DNA of 64,000 bases from the NCBI GenBank assembly GCA_017416915.1, contig JAFQAN010000023.1, positions 1 through 64,000 on the forward strand, given 5' to 3'. Positions 38,469 through 49,188 of the stretch are shown here, one piece after another (position 1 is the stretch's first letter; each line of letters starts with the position of its first letter). Below the pieces are notes generated by a model. That model was not told the origin of the DNA. It worked only from the letters and a program-made list of their open reading frames with translations, and did no database searches. The DNA is from Alistipes sp. (lineage in GTDB: Bacteria; Bacteroidota; Bacteroidia; Bacteroidales; Rikenellaceae). The position numbers and the translations under genes were made by a program.

Positions 38469-40319
38469 ATGGCTAATACCAAAGAAAAGTTGTTCACGGA
38501 GTTCCCACCAGTAAGCACTGAGCAGTGGGAGGCCGTCATCACAACTGACCTTAAAGGCGCAGACTATGAGCGCAAATTGGTATGGAAGACCGGTGAGGGT
38601 TTCAATGTAAAGCCCTACTATCGTGCTGAGAACCTTGCAGATGTAGAGTTCCTTGCAACTGAGGCCGGTGAATTCCCCTTCGTACGCGGTGTCCGCAACG
38701 ACAACACTTGGCGCGTACATCAGACTATCTCGGTTGAGTGTGCAGCAACTGCCAACCAGACAGCCTTGAAACTTCTCAACTCGGGCGTTGATTCGCTCGG
38801 CTTCTGCTTCTGCAAGAGCTGTGCTTGCGAGGTAGATGTCGATACGCTGTTGAAGGACATCGTTCCTACGGCTGTTGAGCTTACCTTCTGCGGCTCTAAC
38901 GTCAAGGGCTTGGCAGCATTGGCTGAGAAGGTTTTGGCGAAGTATGCCGACGTAGAGAAGGATGCTCTGCGTCTGAACTTCTGCATCGACCCCATTATGA
39001 AGAACCTCTCTACGGAGGGCGACTTCTGCTGCAAGACCGGCGACGAGTGCTTCGACATTATCGCCAAGCTCGTTAAAGCTACCGCCGACTACAAGCACGT
39101 ACGCGTAGTTAATGTATCAGGCTCGACCTTCTCGAACGCAGGTTCGACAATCGTCGAGGAGCTTGCCTTCACCCTGTCGGCAGCTCACGAGTACTTGGTT
39201 AAGCTTATGGAGCGCGGTCTGTCGATTGACGAGGCTGCTCGCAAGATTCGCTTTACCTTTGCCGTTACCTCTAACTACTTTATGGAGATGGCAAAGTTCC
39301 GTGCAGCACGTATGTTGTGGGCTAACATCGTTAAGACCTACAACCCTGCTAAGAACTGCGCTTGCAAGATGTTTGCACACGCCGTTACCTCGTCGTGGAA
39401 CCAGACCGTTTACGACCCCTATGTAAATATGTTGCGTGGCACTACCGAGGCTATGTCGGCAGCTATTGCTGGCGTACACTCATTGGAGGTATTGCCCTTC
39501 GACTACGCTTTCGAGGCTCCCACCGAGTTCTCTATGCGTATAGCTCGTAACTCGGAGCTTCTGTTGAAGTATGAGTCGCACTTCGACCAGGTTGTTGATC
39601 CCGCTGGTGGTTCTTACTTCATCGAGAGCCTTACCAAGAACATCGCAACCGAGGCTTGGGCGCTCTTCCGCGAGATTGAGGATAAGGGTGGCTACATCGA
39701 GGCATTCCGCTCGGGCGTTATCGTCGAGAAGGTTAAGGCTTCGGCAGCTCTCAAAGATAAGAACATCGCTACACGCCGTCTCATCCTGTTGGGTGCCAAC
39801 CAGTACCCCAACTTTACGGAGGTTGCCGACGCAGCTATCAGCGAGGAGTCGGTAACACGCAAGGCAGCCGAGGGTAACGTACTTGTTCCCTACCGTGGTG
39901 CTATGGCATTCGAGGCTATGCGCTTGAAGGTTGATCGTTCGGGCAAGGCGCCTAAGGCATTTATGCTCACTTGCGGCTCGTTGGCAATGGCTCGCGCTCG
40001 CGCACAGTTCTCTTGCAACTTCTTCGCTTGCGCAGGTATCCGCGTTCAGGACAACACCTTCTTCAAGTCTATCGAGGAGGGCGTAGAGGCAGCTTTGGCC
40101 TCTAAGGCAGAGATCGTTGTGGTATGTGCTTCGGACGATGACTACGCAGAGGCAGCTCCTAAGGTTAAGGCTCTGTTGGGCGACAAGGCTATCCTTGTTG
40201 TGGCAGGCGCTCCCGCATGCGCTCCCGAGTTGGAGGCCCAGGGCATTACCAACTTCATCAACGTCAAGAGCAACGTATTGGAGACCTTGAAGGATTATTT
40301 GAACAAGTTGGGTATTTAA
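38469..40319 (+). CDS. mutA: Methylmalonyl-CoA mutase small subunit
   Basis: This 616-residue subunit pairs with MutB to interconvert methylmalonyl-CoA and succinyl-CoA on the propionate route. It has the mutase barrel ([22 protein letters not shown] near the start, WAQ-like [21 protein letters not shown] later). The C-terminal cobalamin-like domain lacks the DxHxxG lower-ligand motif, as expected for the non-catalytic subunit. mutB begins 13 bases after the stop. Confidence 0.96.
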   Translation: MANTKEKLFTEFPPVSTEQWEAVITTDLKGADYERKLVWKTGEGFNVKPYYRAENLADVEFLATEAGEFPFVRGVRNDNTWRVHQTISVECAATANQTALKLLNSGVDSLGFCFCKSCACEVDVDTLLKDIVPTAVELTFCGSNVKGLAALAEKVLAKYADVEKDALRLNFCIDPIMKNLSTEGDFCCKTGDECFDIIAKLVKATADYKHVRVVNVSGSTFSNAGSTIVEELAFTLSAAHEYLVKLMERGLSIDEAARKIRFTFAVTSNYFMEMAKFRAARMLWANIVKTYNPAKNCACKMFAHAVTSSWNQTVYDPYVNMLRGTTEAMSAAIAGVHSLEVLPFDYAFEAPTEFSMRIARNSELLLKYESHFDQVVDPAGGSYFIESLTKNIATEAWALFREIEDKGGYIEAFRSGVIVEKVKASAALKDKNIATRRLILLGANQYPNFTEVADAAISEESVTRKAAEGNVLVPYRGAMAFEAMRLKVDRSGKAPKAFMLTCGSLAMARARAQFSCNFFACAGIRVQDNTFFKSIEEGVEAALASKAEIVVVCASDDDYAEAAPKVKALLGDKAILVVAGAPACAPELEAQGITNFINVKSNVLETLKDYLNKLGI

Positions 40320-40332
40320 TCAGTTTGAAGCA

Positions 40333-42462
<2,130 letters not shown>

Positions 42463-42478
42463 TCACACTCTTCTATGG

Positions 42479-42558
42479 CTATGCTCGGCAGGCGAGCCTG
42501 CCGAGCATAGTTCCAAAAGCTGCCGCCATAGCGAGGTAAAACCTCTGCTATGGCGGCA
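42479..42558 (+). terminator. Two tandem terminator hairpins after mutB
   Basis: The first is a perfect 15-bp stem (42479-42510, CTATGCTCGGCAGGC with a two-base loop). The second (42521-42558) combines a 12-bp outer stem TGCCGCCATAGC and an inner GAGGT/ACCTC stem, then CTGCTTTTT. Confidence 0.85.
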
Positions 42559-42599
42559 CTGCTTTTTAGAGAGTGAAGGACGGAGAGATTACGTGACGA

Positions 42600-42699
42600 C
42601 AGGACTGAGAAAGGCTGGGTGCATTGTCAGCAACCACGAAAAAACACAGGCGTTCTCAGGCATTCTCAGTCGTTCTCAGTCGTGCGTGGCAGTGCGAGG
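42600..42699. repeat. Composite repeat locus B: flanking repeats
   Basis: A reduced copy: one CTGAGAAAGGCTGGG stretch on the left, no 8-base array beyond ACGACAGGAC, then AAAAAACACAGGC and inverted CATTCTCAG / CGTTCTCAG copies. The hairpin module follows at 42703-42807. Confidence 0.75.
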
Positions 42700-42702
42700 C
42701 GG

Positions 42703-42807
42703 CTTGTTGTCAGAGTGGTGCAGCAGTACCGCCGATAAAGAGATTGGGCTGGATGGATAGTACTTTGACGTACATTCGATTGAGGCGGCGCTGATGCGCC
42801 GCTATCA
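42703..42807 (-). repeat. Hairpin module B (3' of lipoprotein 1)
   Basis: The left boundary GCTTGTTGTCAGAGTGG is present; the right boundary has decayed to TATCACAAAA. Hairpin 1 has the core AGTACTTTGACGTAC but a weakened stem (GGATGGA / TTCGATT). Hairpin 2 is GCGGCGC-TGAT-GCGCCGC. The right end is 6 bases from the stop of the lipoprotein gene. Confidence 0.75.
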
Positions 42808-42813
42808 CAAAAA

Positions 42814-44736
42814 TTACAGGTATTTTGAGGCATCCGCTACCGCATTATGCTCCTTCTGCCAATCGAGGAAGAGCTGCGCATCACTCACACCATCACGCGT
42901 AACGGGGAAACGGTTGAGGAAGTGCTCCGAGTAGTTGCCATCCTCATCCTTAGCGATAGCGCCGATAACAGCCTCAGTATCATACTCGATTATTGTCCAA
43001 AGATAGTTGGGACGCTCGCCCCACCACAACATACGGCCAAGACGGTTTTCGTCGGTGAGCCACTCGGGGTCGCTATCGGGGGTCATACACCACGCATAGT
43101 AGTAGAGTGTTGCATCCTCATCGGTCGCCTCTATCTCAACGGGATAGGCGGCAAAGTCATTGGCATAGTCCATAAAGCCAAAAGAGGGGTCAAGAGCGTT
43201 TATCGCGGCAATATCGAAGTAGCCGATATGCTTGACGCTCACAGCAACCTGCGACTGCTCGTCGGGCAGGGTGGTAACCTCCTTGAAGAATATCTGCGTG
43301 GTAACAACGCCACCGTAGTAGCCGAAGGCGAAGAAGACGTAGCTCGTCTCGGGGGTCAGGTGGCGGTCGATACGCAACTCCTGATCGCCATAGCAGAAGT
43401 TCTCCTCGGTAAAGGTTGTCTGCTTGAAGATGCCGTCGAGGCGCGAGCTGTCGGTAACGCCAAAGCTATCCCAATTCTGCTTTGTGGTGTAGCCTATAAC
43501 GTAGCGGTCGGTAGTGTTGCTCGCAATAAAGAGTGCGCGGACGCCCACGGCAGTAAGATCGACGAAGCTGATGTCTATCTGTAACCCTGCCTGAGCCACC
43601 GCCTCCGTGCGGAATGTCTCGAAATCGGGCACCGAGGCGCATACAACGCCATCATTTACCGCCAACGCAAAGGCGTAGTATTCGGTATCGGCAAGCAGCT
43701 CGACACTCATCGAGTCGGTGCCATACGAGCAGTAGTTTTGTAGAATAAGGTATGCAGGAGTGCCATTTTTGGACATATCATCGGCAACGGTCTTGTTCCA
43801 CCACTGCTCGAAGAACTCCTCGGGAGTGCAGCCCAACTCGGCGCACTGCTCCTCGACGAGCGGACGGGGCATAACGTCGAAGTAGTAGGCTCCCGTATAG
43901 TCTTCGGGTGTCGCTGTGATGGTGGCATTAGGACCATCTACCGAGAAGTCGAAGTTGAACTCCACCTCGGTAAGTGCCTCCAACGAAGCAGCCTTGACGG
44001 TATATGTAGTCAGTTCGGAGATACGCTGACCCGTCGTCTTGTCGTAGTAGTAGCATAAGATGACAGCCTCGCCACCAGGTCTTAGACCGCTACACTTAAC
44101 GCCATACTGAGCGCCCTTTTTTGCCTTGCTGTCCAACAAGCTTTTGAGCGATGTACCGCCCAACCCCGCAAGGTACTCCTGATAACCGCGATGCTCCTCA
44201 TATAGTTTCTCGTTGCTATCGATGCCATTCTCGTTAAGGTAGTCCACCGAGTAGAGGTCCATAATGAAGTAGGTGTCGCCATTTGCGGGATAGACATCCA
44301 CCTTGCAGGCGTAGTAGCCCTGCTCTACGGTCTCGAAGGTAAAGGTGAAGTCCGAGGGGTCGCCCGCCTCCTGTGTTACGGTAAAGTAACCATCGTCGGC
44401 ATTGCGATAGGTCAGCTTTACGGTCGTCTCCCGCTCCTCGTCCACCTCGTTCTCAGCTACGACGAAGCGCACAACACCCGCCTCCGAGAGATCGAACTCG
44501 CCGATCCACTCCGCATCACACTGCGCTGTAACAACCTCACCCTCAATGGGGTTGGTAATGGTATAGTTTGCCGTATATTCGCCCCCTGACGAGTCGGCAA
44601 CGACGGTCGCCGTCTTGATGTTTATCTGAGACTTTGTGGTGGGGGTATCCACTTCGCCCGAATCATTACATCCTGCCACGAACACTACGCAGAGCATAAG
44701 CAGCATCGTTTGCCAAAGGGTCTTAATCTTATTCAT
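42814..44736 (-). CDS. BACON-like domain lipoprotein 1
   Basis: This 640-residue lipoprotein (signal to Cys23, MLCVVFVAGCNDSG) has an N-terminal BACON-like domain (about residues 35-125: SGGEYTANYTITNP, AEWIGEFDLSEAG, ETTVKLTYRNADD, YFTVTQEAG), then repeated beta-rich segments each ending in YYFDVM- or YYAFALAV-like strands. BACON domains are usually carbohydrate- or mucin-binding surface modules. It is paralogous to the protein at 51105-53219: same order of blocks (YPANGD, CAELGCTPEEFFE, DTEYYAFALAV, YVFFAFGYYGGVVTT). Probably a surface-exposed protein. Confidence 0.8.
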   Translation of the reverse strand: MNKIKTLWQTMLLMLCVVFVAGCNDSGEVDTPTTKSQINIKTATVVADSSGGEYTANYTITNPIEGEVVTAQCDAEWIGEFDLSEAGVVRFVVAENEVDEERETTVKLTYRNADDGYFTVTQEAGDPSDFTFTFETVEQGYYACKVDVYPANGDTYFIMDLYSVDYLNENGIDSNEKLYEEHRGYQEYLAGLGGTSLKSLLDSKAKKGAQYGVKCSGLRPGGEAVILCYYYDKTTGQRISELTTYTVKAASLEALTEVEFNFDFSVDGPNATITATPEDYTGAYYFDVMPRPLVEEQCAELGCTPEEFFEQWWNKTVADDMSKNGTPAYLILQNYCSYGTDSMSVELLADTEYYAFALAVNDGVVCASVPDFETFRTEAVAQAGLQIDISFVDLTAVGVRALFIASNTTDRYVIGYTTKQNWDSFGVTDSSRLDGIFKQTTFTEENFCYGDQELRIDRHLTPETSYVFFAFGYYGGVVTTQIFFKEVTTLPDEQSQVAVSVKHIGYFDIAAINALDPSFGFMDYANDFAAYPVEIEATDEDATLYYYAWCMTPDSDPEWLTDENRLGRMLWWGERPNYLWTIIEYDTEAVIGAIAKDEDGNYSEHFLNRFPVTRDGVSDAQLFLDWQKEHNAVADASKYL

Positions 44737-44766
44737 AATATTTAGGTTTTGTTATTTATCGAAAAA

Positions 44767-44848
44767 GCACTCATACAAAGTTAATATTTTTCATAGTGCT
44801 TATTTTGGTTTATATAGCAAAGTTAGTAATATTATCGAAAAACGCAAA
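44767..44848 (-). promoter_or_regulatory. Promoter region of lipoprotein 1, duplicated
   Basis: On the minus strand TTTG (44845-44848), 19 bases, TAACTTTGC (44817-44825) is a perfect promoter; a second -7 box TAACTTTGT lies at 44775-44783. The region is a near copy, in permuted order, of 45705-45786. It retains an ATGAAAAAT start like that of the DUF1566-like gene, followed at once by a stop. Confidence 0.7.
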
Positions 44849-44984
44849 ACCTAATCGCAGATATTGTACTGAAGAGGCAGATTAATGCAGTGAAGATAGA
44901 GATATTCAGCAGTGTTCCCATTCGGGGATTTGATTGAAGCGTCGATAAGCGCCACTTTTTGCATCATTACCTGAACAAAAAAAA

Positions 44985-45008
44985 TCCTCGCGCCCCAAAG
45001 CGCGAGGA
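44985..45008 (-). terminator. Terminator of the DUF1566-like gene
   Basis: Stem TCCTCGCG / CGCGAGGA with loop CCCCAAAG; on the minus strand eight T follow directly. It lies 40 bases after the stop codon. Confidence 0.85.
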
Positions 45009-45048
45009 GAAAGAGTAAAGCTGTGGTCGCAACCGACAAGCCTAAATC

Positions 45049-45711
45049 TTAAAAAGCTGAGACAGCGCGCACAGAGTTGGGGTAGTACTTACTGCCGATG
45101 GGGATGGCGCGACTGCTCATAACGACAATCCACACGCAAAACTTAGGGTCATCTTCATACTCCGTTGACGACCAATAATAACCTTTTATCAGTTCAGCAT
45201 TGTATTCAGCCAATGTGGAATTAATTGCTGAATTATTACTGTTTATGGCTATTAACTCATCAAAAGCTGGCAGATACCAATCTGCACCCTTATTGCGACA
45301 CCAAACAAAGGCGAGATATTGGTCGCTATCTCCTCGCTGCATCACCTTATCTGTATTCGCCTTGCCATCGCTCTTATTTGTCAAACCTAATGCAATTCCC
45401 TTATCAGATTGCTCATGAGTACACCACTGCAAAACTGTTTTATCTAAACTAACTATCTTGCCATGACGACCATTATCCCAAACCTCGAAGACAACACCCT
45501 GCTTGCCATTCTCGTTGTAGTAGTCTCCAACCTTGTAAGGGGCTGTTGTATCCTGGTGTGCGCAGGGTTGTGTAACATTAATAGTTAAATGTTGGTCGCA
45601 ATACTCGTGGTCGTTAATAGTGTAAGACGGTGTGCGTTGTGCAGAGGCATCGCTAATGGTGCTCGTTAGCATAACGCCTACGAGTGTTAATAGAAGATAG
45701 ATATTTTTCAT
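45049..45711 (-). CDS. Secreted DUF1566-like protein
   Basis: This 220-residue protein has a signal peptide (MKNIYLLLTLVGVMLTSTISDASAQ). The C-terminal half matches the DUF1566/Lcl-C pattern: FVWCRNKGADWYLPAFDEL, then GYYWSSTEYEDD and a final RAVSAF. The first half includes GKQGVVFEVWDNGRHGKIVSL, typical of related Bacteroidetes surface proteins with a C-type-lectin-like fold. Its function is unknown. Its start codon and upstream 75 bases are repeated in front of lipoprotein 1. Confidence 0.75.
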   Translation of the reverse strand: MKNIYLLLTLVGVMLTSTISDASAQRTPSYTINDHEYCDQHLTINVTQPCAHQDTTAPYKVGDYYNENGKQGVVFEVWDNGRHGKIVSLDKTVLQWCTHEQSDKGIALGLTNKSDGKANTDKVMQRGDSDQYLAFVWCRNKGADWYLPAFDELIAINSNNSAINSTLAEYNAELIKGYYWSSTEYEDDPKFCVWIVVMSSRAIPIGSKYYPNSVRAVSAF

Positions 45712-45786
45712 AGTGCTTATTTTGGTTTATTTAACAAAGTTAGTAATATTATCGAAAAGCACTCATACAAAGTTAATATTTTTCTT
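45705..45786 (-). promoter_or_regulatory. Promoter region of the DUF1566-like gene
   Basis: Contains two -7-like boxes on the minus strand, TAACTTTGT at 45734-45742 and at 45767-45775. It shares about 75 bases with 44767-44848, the two halves being in swapped order. Confidence 0.6.
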
Positions 45787-45836
45787 GGGATTATGCACAC
45801 AGAGGCAAAGTTTTTTCATCAAACTAAAATTTATAC

Positions 45837-45845
45837 TATCTTTGC
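45837..45845 (+). promoter_or_regulatory. -7 box of the small lipoprotein gene
   Basis: TATCTTTGC matches TAnnTTTGY, 40 bases before the ATG at 45885. Confidence 0.55.
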
Positions 45846-45884
45846 ACCCGACACGTTATAATTAGGAACTAAAACTTTGATGAT

Positions 45885-46343
45885 ATGAAATTTATAAAAC
45901 TGCTGATTGCTGCCGTGGCACTCTTTACCGCCGCAGCGTGCGAGGAGGAGATTCCCGAGAAGAAGTTGGAGACGCTCGATAACATCGAACTCACCGACTG
46001 GTACTGCACTGGCGAGAAGTCGGAGGGCGTATATATCTATTACACACTATCTTTCGGCGCCGAGGGTCAAGGTACGCTGACAGGCTACGACGCCAAAGAG
46101 GATGGCAATGTGGAGAGCATCGAGACATTTACCTATACCCATACACGCAACAACAACGACATCGCCGTAACACTCCTTTTCACCGACGGCGACACCTATG
46201 CAGGGTATGTCATCCCGAAGGGAGCTATCACGGTGGACTACAAGGATGTCTTCGTATTGCAGCTCTTCAAAGTCGATGAAGATGGTATGCCTATTGAGGA
46301 TATGTATGGCAACTACGATACGATGATGTTCTGGAAAGAGTAA
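45885..46343 (+). CDS. Small hypothetical lipoprotein
   Basis: This 152-residue protein has a lipoprotein signal (LLIAAVALFTAAACEEE, Cys20). The mature part has alternating beta-strands (LTDWYCTGEK, YYTLSFGAEGQGTLTGYD, IAVTLLFTDGDTYAGYV) like lipocalin-type small lipoproteins of Bacteroidales. Function is unknown. It is transcribed alone in front of rpsA. Confidence 0.7.
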   Translation: MKFIKLLIAAVALFTAAACEEEIPEKKLETLDNIELTDWYCTGEKSEGVYIYYTLSFGAEGQGTLTGYDAKEDGNVESIETFTYTHTRNNNDIAVTLLFTDGDTYAGYVIPKGAITVDYKDVFVLQLFKVDEDGMPIEDMYGNYDTMMFWKE

Positions 46344-46404
46344 CTACGTGTAGCAAAAATAGATACGACTGACATCGGGAGGTGCTTTTTTTTAGGCAAA
46401 TCTC

Positions 46405-46436
46405 TTTGTCAGTCATTTTTTTTTGCTTACCTTTGC
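46405..46436 (+). promoter_or_regulatory. Promoter of rpsA
   Basis: TTTG (46405-46408), exactly 19 bases, TACCTTTGC (46428-46436): a perfect consensus promoter. The leader to the ATG at 46545 is about 100 bases. Confidence 0.85.
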
Positions 46437-46544
46437 AGTCCCTATGTGCGTACGCGCGTACCTTCAGTATAAAGCACCGCGCATAAGGATTAACCAATTT
46501 ATTAACTTTTAACGAGCGATTGTATCGCAAAACTTATTTCCATT

Positions 46545-48329
46545 ATGGAGCAGAACAAAATTGTAGCGAACGAGAATTTCGATTGGAATGCGTTCGAGAA
46601 CGACCTTGGCGTGTATAACCAGTCGAAGGAGGAGATTGCCGAGGCTTATGGCAAGACCATGTCTAACGTAGCTGTGGGCGAGGTTGTTGAGGGTACTGTT
46701 ACCGAGATCAACAAGCGCGAGATCACTGTAAACATTGGCTACAAGTCAGAGGGTCTTATCGCGGCAACCGAGTTCCGTTACAACCCCGACTTGACCGTAG
46801 GCGAGAAGGTAGAGGTTTACGTTGAGTCAGTAGAGGACAAGGGTGGCCAGTTGGCACTCTCACACAAGAAGGCACGTCAGTTGAAGAGCTGGGATCGTGT
46901 TAATGAGGCTCTTAACAACGACGAGATTATCAAGGGTTACGTTAAGTGTCGCACTAAGGGTGGTATGATTGTCGATGTATTTGGTATCGAGGCATTCTTG
47001 CCTGGTTCACAGATCGACGTTAAGCCTATCCGCGACTACGATGTATATGTTGATAAGACTATGGAGTTCAAGGTTGTTAAGATCAACCAGGAGTTCCGCA
47101 ACGTAGTAGTATCACACAAGGCATTGATCGAGGCAGAGCTTGAAGCTCAGAAGCAGATTATCATGTCTAAGTTGGAGAAGGGTCAGATTCTCGAAGGTAC
47201 TGTTAAGAACATCACCTCATACGGCGTATTCATCGACCTCGGTGGCGTTGATGGTCTTATCCACATTACCGACCTTTCGTGGGGCCGCGTAAACAACCCC
47301 GAGGAGGTTGTTGCTTTGGACCAGAAGTTGCAGGTTGTTATCCTCGACTTCGATGAGGCTAAGAAGCGTATCGCTTTGGGCTTGAAGCAGCTTACCGCAC
47401 ATCCTTGGGAGGCTCTCGATGCCAACCTCAAAGTAGGCGACAAGGTTACTGGTAAGGTTGTTGTTATGGCCGACTATGGCGCATTCGTTGAGATTGCACC
47501 TGGCGTTGAGGGTCTTATCCACGTATCGGAGATGTCTTGGAGCCAGCCCCTGCGCTCAGCACAGGAGTTTATGAAGGTTGGCGACGAGATTGAGGCTGTT
47601 GTCTTGACTCTCGACCGCGAGGAGCGCAAGATGTCGTTGGGCGTTAAGCAGCTCACTCCCGATCCTTGGGCAGAGATCGAGAAGAAGTACCCCGCAGGCA
47701 CAAAGTGTACTGCACGTGTACGCAACTTCTCTAACTTCGGCGTATTCGTAGAGATCGAGGATGGTATCGAGGGCTTGGTACACATCTCAGACCTCAGCTG
47801 GACTAAGAAGGTTAAGCACCCCAGCGAGTTCACCCAGATTGGTGCAGAGTTGGAGGTTGTAGTATTGGAGATCAACAAGGAGAACCGTCGTCTGTCGCTT
47901 GGCCACAAGCAGCTCGAGGAGAATCCTTGGAATGGCTTCGAGAGCCAGTATGGCGTTGATAGCATCCACGAGGGTACTGTATCGGAGGTTACCGAGAAGG
48001 GCGCTATCGTAGCTCTTGGCGAGAACATCGAGGGCTTCTGCCCCGCACGCCACCTCGTTAAGGAGGATGGCACAACATTGAAGGCTGGCGACAAGGCTGA
48101 CTTCAAGGTGTTGGAGTTCTCTAAGGCTACTAAGCGTATCACCCTCTCTCACAGCCGCATCTTCGAGGAGGCTAAGCGCGCCGCAGACGCTGCTGAGAAG
48201 GCAGAGCGTCGTGCAGCTGCTGATGCTACCAAATCAACCGTTAAGAAGATTAACGCTTCGGTTGAGAAGACCACTCTTGGCGACATCGCAGGTCTTGCAG
48301 AGTTGAAGGCTCAGATGGAGAATAAGTAA
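46545..48329 (+). CDS. rpsA: 30S ribosomal protein S1
   Basis: S1 (594 residues) holds mRNA on the small subunit. Six S1/OB repeats are visible: EVVEGTVTEINKREITVNIG, NDEIIKGYVKCRTKGGMIVD, GQILEGTVKNITSYGVFID, DKVTGKVVVMADYGAFVEI, TKCTARVRNFSNFGVFVEI and IHEGTVSEVTEKGAIVAL. A charged alanine-rich tail follows. In Bacteroidota, where Shine-Dalgarno sites are mostly missing, S1 is thought to be important for initiation. A strong terminator follows at 48352-48379. Confidence 0.97.
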   Translation: MEQNKIVANENFDWNAFENDLGVYNQSKEEIAEAYGKTMSNVAVGEVVEGTVTEINKREITVNIGYKSEGLIAATEFRYNPDLTVGEKVEVYVESVEDKGGQLALSHKKARQLKSWDRVNEALNNDEIIKGYVKCRTKGGMIVDVFGIEAFLPGSQIDVKPIRDYDVYVDKTMEFKVVKINQEFRNVVVSHKALIEAELEAQKQIIMSKLEKGQILEGTVKNITSYGVFIDLGGVDGLIHITDLSWGRVNNPEEVVALDQKLQVVILDFDEAKKRIALGLKQLTAHPWEALDANLKVGDKVTGKVVVMADYGAFVEIAPGVEGLIHVSEMSWSQPLRSAQEFMKVGDEIEAVVLTLDREERKMSLGVKQLTPDPWAEIEKKYPAGTKCTARVRNFSNFGVFVEIEDGIEGLVHISDLSWTKKVKHPSEFTQIGAELEVVVLEINKENRRLSLGHKQLEENPWNGFESQYGVDSIHEGTVSEVTEKGAIVALGENIEGFCPARHLVKEDGTTLKAGDKADFKVLEFSKATKRITLSHSRIFEEAKRAADAAEKAERRAAADATKSTVKKINASVEKTTLGDIAGLAELKAQMENK

Positions 48330-48351
48330 TTGCGATAACACGCATAGCGTG

Positions 48352-48379
48352 AAGGCTGTCGGTTTTTGCCGACAGCCTT
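48352..48379 (+). terminator. Terminator of rpsA
   Basis: An 11-bp stem AAGGCTGTCGG / CCGACAGCCTT with a TTTTTG loop, followed by TTATTATAT. Confidence 0.85.
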
Positions 48380-48439
48380 TTATTATATATATTATATAGG
48401 TATGGCGTGGCGTTGCGATAGGTTGCACACGATAAATGA

Positions 48440-48760
48440 GTCGACTGAGAATGGCTGAGAGGGGCGCGCCAACAAGACGACGGGACTGCGAGACTGCGAG
48501 ACAACAAGTCCGCGAGACGACGAGACCGCGGGATAACGAGACTACGAGTCCGCGAGACGACGAGAACACCAGACCACGAGTCCGCGGGATAACGAGACTA
48601 CGAGTTCGCGGGACAACAAAAAAAATGCGGGCATCGCCCGCAATATCCCGAAGTCCCGAAGTCCCAAAGTCCCGTCGTCCCGAAGTCCCCTGAAAAACAC
48701 AGTCTTTCTCAGCCATTCTCAGCCATTCTCAGTCATTCTCAGTCGTTCTCAGCCGTGCGT
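48440..48760. repeat. Composite repeat locus C: inverted 8-base arrays
   Basis: After a short CTGAGAATGGCTGAGAG stretch and GGCGCGCC come 18 direct 8-base units (48471-48614, NNCGRGAC). A perfect hairpin TGCGGGC-ATC-GCCCGCA (48626-48642) follows, and then six units of the same 8-mer in inverse orientation (48645-48692, GTCCCGAA type). Inverted CATTCTCAG repeats close the block. This copy is therefore largely palindromic. Confidence 0.85.
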
Positions 48761-48789
48761 GGCAGCTCGCTATCGAACGTGGTTGATTA

Positions 48790-48950
48790 GTGAATTTAGG
48801 GAAATTAGGGAGTTTAGGGATGTGCGGGCGATGCCCGCTACAAACCAAGTATCTGACGTCATACCGCTAAATCGAGCGGCGCGCTCCCGAGCCTCTCTAA
48901 ATTCTCTAATCTCACTAAACTCCCTAATAACTGCGCGCTATCGCCACGCT
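48790..48950. repeat. Second inverted tandem repeat in locus C
   Basis: GAATTTAGGGAAATTAGGGAG-like 9-base repeats (about 48791-48819) face their complements CTCTAAATTCTCTAA and CTAAACTCCCTAA (about 48895-48932). In between lies a GCGGGC-GAT-GCCCGC hairpin. No gene is visible here. Confidence 0.6.
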
Positions 48951-48963
48951 CCCAAGCGAGATT

Positions 48964-49091
48964 GCTTGGCGTCAGAGTGGTGCAGATGTGGTGCCAAGTC
49001 GAAGTTTGGCTGGATGGGGGTGTACTTGGGCGTACATCCCCATTCAGACGAACGAGCTTGGTGCCGCAGATGCGCCGCTATCACGCCAAGC
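48964..49091 (-). repeat. Hairpin module C1
   Basis: This is the best preserved copy: perfect 9-base terminal inverted repeats GCTTGGCGT (48964-48972) and ACGCCAAGC (49083-49091). Hairpin 1 pairs TGGATGGGGGTGTAC with GTACATCCCCATTCA around TTGGGC (49011-49046). Hairpin 2 is the GCCGCAGATGCGCCGC segment before CTATCACG. Confidence 0.85.
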
Positions 49092-49106
49092 TAAAAGCAA
49101 AAAAAG

Positions 49107-49185
49107 AAGCACCACGGAACAGTACTTGACGTACAGCCCGTGGTGCTTTACGGTTGGGATGTGCCGCAGATTGCGGCTTATCTCA
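49107..49185 (-). repeat. Hairpin module C2 (3' of the OmpA-family gene)
   Basis: A shorter module lying directly after C1. Hairpin 1 is an 11-bp stem AAGCACCACGG (49107-49117) paired with 49138-49148, with the core AGTACTTGACGTAC in its loop. Hairpin 2 is GCCGCA-GAT-TGCGGC. The end TATCTCA lies 3 bases from the stop of the OmpA-family gene. Confidence 0.8.
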
Positions 49186-49188
49186 AAA

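Noticed and set aside
44851-45039. A 62-codon minus-strand frame between the DUF1566-like gene and lipoprotein 1
   Set aside because: It runs through the terminator hairpin and T-run. The part after the terminator (MMQKVALIDASIKS onward) is only 38 codons with no promoter; it may be a gene remnant but cannot be supported.
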